Below are positions 6,965 to 13,000 of a DNA stretch of 16,471 nt, piece by piece. Both the position numbers and the translations under genes were made by a program. A model generated the notes under the pieces. That model was given only the letters and a program-made list of their open reading frames with translations, was not told the DNA's origin and ran no database searches. Source of the stretch: Betaproteobacteria bacterium (GTDB lineage Bacteria > Pseudomonadota > Gammaproteobacteria > Burkholderiales > Gallionellaceae); the NCBI GenBank assembly GCA_028871775.1, contig JAGWMH010000012.1:1-16471 (forward strand). Reading direction: 5' to 3'. How positions within the stretch are numbered: the stretch's first letter is position 1; each line of letters starts with the position of its first letter.

Positions 6965-9760
6965 ATGACTAGCGGCAAAAAATACATTTACGCATTTGAA
7001 CAGGGGGATGGCAAGAACAAGATGCTGCTGGGGGGCAAGGGCGCGAATCTGTGCGAAATGACACAGATCGGCTTGAACGTTCCCCCGGGTTTCACCATCA
7101 CCACCGATGCGTGCATTGCCTATCTGGAAAAAAACAAATTGCCGGATGGGCTGATGGCGGAAATCAGGAACTACATGCTGGAGCTTGAAAAGAAAACCGG
7201 CAAGGGCTTTGGCAGCGGCGAGAACCCCTTGCTCGTCTCGGTGCGTTCCGGCTCCTCCATGTCCATGCCGGGCATGATGGACACCATCCTCAACCTCGGA
7301 CTCAACGAGACTTCGCTCAAGGGCTTGATCAAGCAAACCGGCAATGCGCGCTTTGCCTATGATGCCTTTCGCCGCTTTATTCAATTATTCGGCAAGATCG
7401 CGCTCAACATCAGCGACGAACATTTTGACGAACGCATGGCTGCCATCAAGCGCAAATATGGCGCGCCTCTGGATGTGGACTTGACCGCCGAACACCTCAA
7501 GGAGCTGGCGGACGAATTTCTGGCCATTGTCAGGCACCACACCGGCAAGCCATTCCCGCAGGACCCCTACGAACAGCTGGAAATTTCCGTGGGTGCGGTG
7601 TTCCGCTCGTGGATGGGCAAGCGCGCGGTGGATTACCGCAAACAGTTCAGGATCACCAAGGATCAAGCCTATGGCACGGCAGTCAATATCTGCACCATGG
7701 TATTCGGCAACATGGGCAATGATTCCGGCACCGGCGTGGGCTTCACGCGCAACCCCGGCACCGGCGAGAACGTGATCTACGGCGAATATCTGGTCAATGC
7801 GCAGGGCGAGGACGTGGTGGCGGGGATACGCACGCCCAAGGCCATCGCCGAAATGGAACAGGAGATGCCGGAGATTTACCGTCAACTGATGACGCTGCAT
7901 AACCGGCTGGAGTCGCATTACCATGAGGTGCAGGATTTCGAATTCACCATCGAGAAGGGCATTCTGTATTGCCTGCAAACGCGCAATGGAAAAATGAACG
8001 CGCGCGCCATGGTGCGCACTTCGGTGGAAATGCTCAAGGAGGGGCTGATTTCCAAGGAGCGCGCCCTGCTGCGCGTTGAGCCTGCGATACTGGAACAGTT
8101 GCTGGTTCCGCAATTGGCGCCGAATTTCCACGGCAAGTCTTTGGCGCAGGGGCTCCCGGCCTCGCCCGGTGCGGCCTCCGGCAAGATTGTGTTCGATGCG
8201 GATACCGCCGAAGCGCGCGGACGCGCCGGCGAGAAAATCATCCTGGTGCGCGAGGAAACCAAGCCGGAAGACATCCACGGCTTTTTCCAGGCGCAGGGTA
8301 TTTTGACCAGCCGCGGTGGCAAGACATCGCATGCCGCAGTGGTTGCACGCGGTATGGGCAAGCCCTGCGTTTCGGGTTGCGACCAGATCGTGATCAACGA
8401 CCATTTGCGCAATGCCCAGATCGGAGAAACCACGCTGCAGGAAGGCGATGTCATCACCATAGACGGAGGCACCGGGTATGTTTACGCCGGGGAAGTTCCC
8501 ACGGTGAAAGCGGAGTTTTCCGAGGAAATGGCCACGCTGCTGGCATGGGCGGACGAAGTGGCAAAACTGAAGGTGATGGCGAATGCGGACACGCCTGATG
8601 ATGCCATGCGCGCAAGGGAATTTGGCGCGATGGGTATCGGCCTGTGCCGCACCGAACGCATGTTCAACAGCACCGACAGGCTGCCCATCGTGCAGGAGAT
8701 GATCTTGGCCGAAACGCAGGAAGACCGCCAGTCCGCGCTGGATCGTCTGCTGCCGATTCAGCGCACCGACTTCAAGGGTATCTTCAAGGCGATGAAGGGG
8801 CTGCCGGTGACGGTGCGCCTGCTCGACCCGCCGATGCACGAATTTTTGCCCACCGCCGCACAACTTGAATTGGAAATTGCCCACCTGCATCAGCTGCGCG
8901 ACACCATCAAGGGTCTGGAGGAATTGCCGGACACTCTCCAGCTGCTTAACCCCAAACTTTACCAGCAATATGCCGACGGGTTAACCAAGCTGATGGGCGG
9001 GCTGGGCGACTTCAAGGAATCACATCTGGAAGAGGACGTGATCGGCAAGAAGGAAGTGATTTTGAAAAAGGTCAGGGCCCTGGCCGAAGTCAACCCGATG
9101 CTGGGCCATCGCGGCGTGCGGCTGGGCATCACTTATCCTGAAATCTACTCGATGCAGATACGGGCGATTCTGGAAGCCGCCGCGCTGTGCGCCAAAGACG
9201 GCATCGAAATCTATCCCGAGATCATGGTGCCGCAAGTAGCCACGGTGGAAGAACTTAAACGCATCCACAGTTACGTTCAGCGCATCCACCAGGAAGTGAA
9301 TGCAACCCACGGCATCAATGTGCAATTCAAGTTTGGCTCGATGCTGGAAGTGGTACGCGCCTGCGTGCGCGCCGGGCGCATGGCGGAAACCGCCGAATTT
9401 TTCTCTTTCGGCACCAATGACCTGACCCAGGCCACGTTTTCCTTCAGCCGCGAGGATGCGGAAAATAAATTCCTGCCCGCTTACAACGAGACCGGCATTC
9501 TGGAAGACAACCCGTTCGAAGTGCTGGACATCAAGGGCGTGGGACAATTGATGAAGATGGCGGTGGGGAAGGGCCGCGAGACCAACGCGGAGCTAAAGGT
9601 CGGCATTTGCGGCGAACATGGCGGGCATCCCGGCTCCATCCATTTTTGCCATCACATCGGGCTCAACTACGTTTCCTGCTCGGGGCCGCGCGTGCCCATC
9701 GCACGCCTGGCGGCGGCGCAAGCCAAGCTGCTGGAAGATCAATATAAGGAACCGACCTGA
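6965..9760 (+). CDS. ppdK: Pyruvate, phosphate dikinase
   Basis: Reversible conversion of ATP + Pi + pyruvate to AMP + PPi + PEP in the cytoplasm. 931 residues. The N-terminal nucleotide-binding domain has LLGGKGANL (21-29) and SVRSGSSMSMPGMMDT (92-107). The central phosphohistidine domain has GGKTSHAAVVARG (451-463), with catalytic H456 and the Thr (T454) that PDRP-type regulators phosphorylate in other organisms. The C-terminal TIM barrel binds pyruvate/PEP (RLLDPPMHEFLP 618-629, FGTNDLTQ 815-822, catalytic C882 in GICGEHGG). The H-T-S arrangement and the length separate it from PEP synthase. The stretch between about 630 and 712 looks longer than in classic 874-residue enzymes. The start is the ATG at 6965, with GGGGAG 4 nt upstream. 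It follows nifJ, and its 3' end overlaps the opposite-strand kinase gene by 22 bp. No PDRP gene is in view. Confidence 0.96.
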   Translation: MTSGKKYIYAFEQGDGKNKMLLGGKGANLCEMTQIGLNVPPGFTITTDACIAYLEKNKLPDGLMAEIRNYMLELEKKTGKGFGSGENPLLVSVRSGSSMSMPGMMDTILNLGLNETSLKGLIKQTGNARFAYDAFRRFIQLFGKIALNISDEHFDERMAAIKRKYGAPLDVDLTAEHLKELADEFLAIVRHHTGKPFPQDPYEQLEISVGAVFRSWMGKRAVDYRKQFRITKDQAYGTAVNICTMVFGNMGNDSGTGVGFTRNPGTGENVIYGEYLVNAQGEDVVAGIRTPKAIAEMEQEMPEIYRQLMTLHNRLESHYHEVQDFEFTIEKGILYCLQTRNGKMNARAMVRTSVEMLKEGLISKERALLRVEPAILEQLLVPQLAPNFHGKSLAQGLPASPGAASGKIVFDADTAEARGRAGEKIILVREETKPEDIHGFFQAQGILTSRGGKTSHAAVVARGMGKPCVSGCDQIVINDHLRNAQIGETTLQEGDVITIDGGTGYVYAGEVPTVKAEFSEEMATLLAWADEVAKLKVMANADTPDDAMRAREFGAMGIGLCRTERMFNSTDRLPIVQEMILAETQEDRQSALDRLLPIQRTDFKGIFKAMKGLPVTVRLLDPPMHEFLPTAAQLELEIAHLHQLRDTIKGLEELPDTLQLLNPKLYQQYADGLTKLMGGLGDFKESHLEEDVIGKKEVILKKVRALAEVNPMLGHRGVRLGITYPEIYSMQIRAILEAAALCAKDGIEIYPEIMVPQVATVEELKRIHSYVQRIHQEVNATHGINVQFKFGSMLEVVRACVRAGRMAETAEFFSFGTNDLTQATFSFSREDAENKFLPAYNETGILEDNPFEVLDIKGVGQLMKMAVGKGRETNAELKVGICGEHGGHPGSIHFCHHIGLNYVSCSGPRVPIARLAAAQAKLLEDQYKEPT

Positions 9761-11880
9761 TTATCAGTTGATCTGCTATCGTTTAATGGCGCCGCTCTGG
9801 CAGCGTCTGGAATCAGCGATCGAAGCGCTTCTCTAGTGGATAACAGAATAAGTTGGAGTTCTGGCGTCAGGCTATTGATTATCCCGAGATCATTATTGAG
9901 TCCGGCGCATTGGAGCCGGTAGGCGGCCTGTGCAAGCCCTTTTGCACCGACTCCTGCCGCCGAGCCTTTTAGCTTGTGCGCTACCGAAATGATCGTGGCG
10001 AAATCGCGCGCTTCAACAGCTACAGAAATCATCTCCACGCGCGTACTGGCTTCGGTGAGAAACTCCTTCAGGAGTTCGCCCAGCTTTTCTTGCTCGCCAC
10101 GAAAAACCTCTTTGAGCGTTGCGATCAGCTCGTGGTCTAAATGTGCCGCTTCGTAGCTATCATGCACTGCCTTTTGTGCGCACCCTGTTACGCTGGAAGC
10201 ATCTATTACCTGCTTGAGTGCATCGGGCACGACCGGTTTGGATAGGTAGTCGTCCATTCCCGCCTCCAAACAGAGATCGCGGTCATTTTGCGATACATTG
10301 GCCGTGACCGCGACAATGCGCGGGCGGGACGATCCCATTGTTTTGATGATCTCCCGGGTTGCTTCAATTCCGTCCATCTGCGGCATATGTATATCCATAA
10401 ATATCAGGTCGTAACGCTTGCGGCGCAGGGCATCAAGCACCTCCAGCCCATTTTCGGCAATGTCGGGGCTGACTCCCAGCTTGGCTAGCATCATCAACAT
10501 CAGCTTGCGATTAGTGACGTTATCCTCGGCAACGAGCACACATGGGCGCAGCAGCGCAGATGTATTGTGCCTGCCTGATGGTGAGCTCTTCTTGATTGGC
10601 GCTGGTGGCCTGTCGCCACCTCTTAGTGCTTCTTCTATCGTTCGTGCCAGAACCCGCGTGCGCATCGGTCTGAACAGACGTGCATGGAACTGGTCGTCTA
10701 AAGGCTCTGCATCGGTAATGGAGCCGGTCATGACGAGAATAATCGGTGTGTGCGTGTTGTTGGCCAGATTGCGAATCTCCACAGCCAATTGTGGACTTTG
10801 CATTCCCGATATATTGTTGCCCATTAATATGGCATCCATGGCCTTTCCGCTCAGAGATGCAAGAGCATCTGCGGCGGATGACGCCGTTATTACGTTCATG
10901 CCCAAATGCCTGCAGCACCAGGCTTGTTGCGCTAGGTGCACCGGGTCGGAATCCACTATCAGCATGCTCTTGCCGGCCAGCGGGGTGGAACTGCGGGATG
11001 CGCTGTCTGCCTTGCGCACCCCTACCGTGAAATAAAACGTGGAACCCGCCCCGAACTCGCTCTCCGCCCAGATTCGTCCCCACATGAGCGTTACCAGCCG
11101 TTCGCAGATCACCAGTCCCAGCCCCGTTCCGCCAAAACGGCGTGTGATGGTCGCATCGGTCTGCGAGAATGGCTTGAATAACTGCCCCAAACCCTCCGGT
11201 TTGATTCCTATGCCAGTATCTTTGATCGAGAAGTACAGTTCTAGCAGCGGCCCAAACTCACGCTCCGGGCGCACTGAAATATGCACCGACCCCTTCTCGG
11301 TGAACTTGACTGCATTGCCCAGAAGGTTAGATAGTATCTGCCGCAAACGTGTCGGATCGCCTCGAAGGGTGCGGGGAACACCGTCATCTATGTCGTATGT
11401 GAGATCGAGGCGCTTCTCCCATATTTTTACAGCAACCAGGTCGATTGCATCTTCGATGATTTCGACCAGGTCGAAATCGATTTGCTCGAATAAAACATTG
11501 CCCGACTCGATCTTGGAGTAATCCAGGATATTATTGGTTACCTCGAGCAGTGCGTTGGCCGCAAGAAGAATCGTTTGCACGTACTCCTCTTGATCGCGAT
11601 TCAAAGCCGTGTCCAGCAGCAGTCTGCTCATGCCGATCACGGCGTTTAGCGGAGTGCGGATTTCGTGGCTCATGGTGGTCAGAAAAGAGGGGTTTTGCCG
11701 AGCCATTTCCCCGGTAATATTTTCCTCCACCGCAAGCTTCGCACAGGCCGTTCCCAGCTCGAACGCCAAGTGTTTCAGCTGCTCTTGCTCTTGGTGCAAC
11801 GGATAATGTTCAAACCCGCAAACATACGGCAATTTTCCCACGGCAGCCGGCTCAGGAAAAACTGTTTCAGAAGCATTCAC
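9739..11880 (-). CDS. Hybrid histidine kinase, HisKA-HATPase-REC(degenerate)-REC-Hpt
   Basis: Multi-step phosphorelay kinase of 713 residues from the GTG at 11878-11880. No membrane segment or PAS/GAF sensor: only about 70 residues, with a probable helical linker (31-62), precede the H-box SHEIRTPLN (H72). HATPase: N-box around N185/N189, G1 DTGIGI (221-226), G2 GGTGLGL (250-256). The first receiver (about 303-420) has Gly354 where the phospho-Asp should be and Arg404 for the usual Lys, so it should not be phosphorylated. The second receiver (about 446-560) is intact: E452/D453, D496, T526, K548. The C-terminal Hpt domain has H635 in AHKLKGSA. The longer frame opening at 11991 is rejected because its extra 37 residues are the upstream receiver remnant read out of frame. 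GGGAGG lies 6 nt before the GTG. It is the last gene of the chemosensory operon; input may come through a protein partner. Its target is unknown. Confidence 0.88.
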   Translation of the reverse strand: MNASETVFPEPAAVGKLPYVCGFEHYPLHQEQEQLKHLAFELGTACAKLAVEENITGEMARQNPSFLTTMSHEIRTPLNAVIGMSRLLLDTALNRDQEEYVQTILLAANALLEVTNNILDYSKIESGNVLFEQIDFDLVEIIEDAIDLVAVKIWEKRLDLTYDIDDGVPRTLRGDPTRLRQILSNLLGNAVKFTEKGSVHISVRPEREFGPLLELYFSIKDTGIGIKPEGLGQLFKPFSQTDATITRRFGGTGLGLVICERLVTLMWGRIWAESEFGAGSTFYFTVGVRKADSASRSSTPLAGKSMLIVDSDPVHLAQQAWCCRHLGMNVITASSAADALASLSGKAMDAILMGNNISGMQSPQLAVEIRNLANNTHTPIILVMTGSITDAEPLDDQFHARLFRPMRTRVLARTIEEALRGGDRPPAPIKKSSPSGRHNTSALLRPCVLVAEDNVTNRKLMLMMLAKLGVSPDIAENGLEVLDALRRKRYDLIFMDIHMPQMDGIEATREIIKTMGSSRPRIVAVTANVSQNDRDLCLEAGMDDYLSKPVVPDALKQVIDASSVTGCAQKAVHDSYEAAHLDHELIATLKEVFRGEQEKLGELLKEFLTEASTRVEMISVAVEARDFATIISVAHKLKGSAAGVGAKGLAQAAYRLQCAGLNNDLGIINSLTPELQLILLSTREALRSLIPDAARAAPLNDSRSTDNQVGSLY

Positions 11881-12067
11881 GGACGGCCTCCCGCATCGCT
11901 GTGATTCCGAGAGTCGCATGCATCGTCGGGAGCAACACTCCCGGATACATCGGCTTGGCCAGGTGCCGGTCGACCCCCAATGCGATCGCACACAGCAGCG
12001 ACTTTGTGTCGGCCAGCCCGGTCAGAGCCAAGGCGGGTGTCGATTTCGAGTTCCATATACGTTCTAG
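11867..12067 (-). pseudogene. C-terminal half of a response-regulator receiver domain (remnant)
   Basis: A minus-strand frame of 66 residues opens at the second cheW stop and ends at TGA 11867-11869. Its content is the back half of a CheY-like receiver: STPALALTGLAD (beta4 with the Thr), then ALGVDRHLAKPM (beta5 with the conserved Lys-Pro) and a final helix. The front half, with the acidic pair and phospho-Asp, is absent. No ATG or GTG with a ribosome site begins it. It fills the only sizeable gap in an otherwise overlapping operon, and its stop overlaps the kinase GTG, as expected if an intact receiver gene was once translationally coupled to the kinase. A deletion joining cheW to the receiver interior is the simplest reading. 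It could also be reached by a -1 frameshift from cheW. Confidence 0.75.
11887..11892 (-). promoter_or_regulatory. Shine-Dalgarno that fixes the hybrid kinase start
   Basis: GGGAGG on the minus strand, 6 nt before the GTG at 11880. It lies inside the receiver remnant and supports a GTG start overlapping the remnant's stop. Confidence 0.65.
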
Positions 12068-12561
12068 GCCAAATTTTCTTCGAGGCTTTCGATCGAAATA
12101 TCGCCGCCGGCCACTGGTGCAGCCTGCCTGTCCGGGGTTTCGAACAAGGCTGGCAAGTCAGGCACGGGAACCACCTGATCGCCGTCCCGGAAACACGCCC
12201 TTGCGAACCCGTTCCACCGAGGGTCGGGCAAAGGTGCAGCAGCCGAATCGTCGATCTCTACGATGCGCGGAAACGAGACCGAGCGCAAACTACCGTAAAG
12301 CCTGGGTGTGTCGCGGTTTTGCCGGTACGAAACCACGACACAGAAACGTTTAGCATTTTGCTCTTGCGACCCGCACCATATACCGAGGTCGAACATAGGT
12401 ATCCAATCGCCGTGCCATTCGACCAGGGTGTCGCAATGGGATGGTGCGAGCGGCACGTGGATCAGAGCTGGAGCGTCGAGCACTTCCTCCATATGCGCGA
12501 AAGCGATTGCGGCGCACTGTCCGCTTGCGTACTCAATCAGGATTGCTTGTGAGCTTGCCAT
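12064..12561 (-). CDS. cheW: CheW-type adaptor, second of two
   Basis: 165-residue protein with a single CheW-like fold, expected to bridge receptor and CheA on the cytoplasmic face of the membrane. The features seen are a beta-rich start (about 5-24), the HMEEVLDAP stretch (23-31) where family members have their first interface segment, the WHGDWIPMFDLG segment (49-60) that is the usual 'G-x-x-[IV]-P-[VL]-[IVF]-[DN]-L' signature of CheW, and a following strand around FCVVVSY (72-78). The C-terminal tail beyond about 130 is acidic and probably disordered. The ATG at 12559-12561 overlaps the end of the preceding adaptor gene by 29 bp, and GGGAG lies about 7 nt upstream. The last codons contain a slippery A-AAT-TTG just before the TAG. 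Assignment as CheW is by fold signature and context, not close identity. Confidence 0.82.
   Translation of the reverse strand: MASSQAILIEYASGQCAAIAFAHMEEVLDAPALIHVPLAPSHCDTLVEWHGDWIPMFDLGIWCGSQEQNAKRFCVVVSYRQNRDTPRLYGSLRSVSFPRIVEIDDSAAAPLPDPRWNGFARACFRDGDQVVPVPDLPALFETPDRQAAPVAGGDISIESLEENLA
12070..12076 (-). other. Slippery heptamer A-AAT-TTG at the end of cheW
   Basis: In the cheW reading frame the last codons before TAG contain the X-XXY-YYZ pattern A-AAT-TTG. A -1 slip there enters the open frame of the receiver remnant (next residues GLERIW) and ends at the TGA overlapping the kinase start. No obvious stimulatory stem or upstream Shine-Dalgarno-like enhancer was seen. Chance is a real possibility. 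Confidence 0.25.
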
Positions 12562-13000
12562 GCTCCTGCTCCCAAAGATGTCTGGTTATGGTGCCCAATT
12601 CTTCTGCATTACACAGAAACGCTATTGTCTCGTCGATCATCGCCATCCCAACAAACAGAGATTCCGGCCCGCCCATGCAGCGGGGTAGCGGTTGAACATT
12701 CAGTTTGGCTGCGGGCAGCACACGGATGTCGTCACAGCTCAGCGCGAATTCACCCGTTTTATCAGCAACTACCATGATCTGCGTGCGTCGTCCGTTTGCA
12801 AACGATTGCATCGATCCGGCCAGCGGAACGGGTTCCAGGTCACGCCCATTGCGCCGCAGCACCTTGCGGCCATTGTGTTGCACGGTATCGGCATCGTTCA
12901 TGATATTTGGAACCGCCAGGAGGTCGATCAGCAGCGTGGTGTCGTCCAAGCGTGCGGCCACGTATCCTGGCGTGGTTTCAGGCCGCAACGGGTATGTCAT
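12533..13000 (-). CDS. CheW-like adaptor, first of two
   Basis: 155 residues from the ATG at 12998-13000. The longer frame starting at a GTG (13045) is set aside because GGAGGAG lies 7 nt before this ATG. The ATG overlaps the cheA stop region by 23 bp, so the gene is likely translationally coupled. The sequence reads as one CheW-like domain: YVAARLDDTTLLIDLLAVPNI (split beta strands, about 13-33), a variable loop, then the LEPVPLAG segment (56-63) in place of the usual P-[VL]-[IV]-[DN]-L motif, and strands around IMVVADKTGEFALSCDDI (75-92). It differs clearly from the downstream adaptor, so the two are not a recent duplication. It may serve a different receptor or kinase arm, as PilI and ChpC do in the Pseudomonas Chp system. 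The family call is moderate because the signatures are divergent. Confidence 0.72.
   Translation of the reverse strand: MTYPLRPETTPGYVAARLDDTTLLIDLLAVPNIMNDADTVQHNGRKVLRRNGRDLEPVPLAGSMQSFANGRRTQIMVVADKTGEFALSCDDIRVLPAAKLNVQPLPRCMGGPESLFVGMAMIDETIAFLCNAEELGTITRHLWEQEHGKLTSNPD

Noticed and set aside
7385..8968. Minus-strand open frame of 527 codons antisense to ppdK
   Set aside because: Shadow of ppdK, with no recognisable domain and the same shadow-type composition.
11881..11991. 37-residue N-terminal extension of the hybrid kinase
   Set aside because: Cys/Arg/Ser-rich sequence with no domain character; the same DNA in another frame encodes a clear receiver C-terminus. The GTG at 11880 has a good ribosome site.
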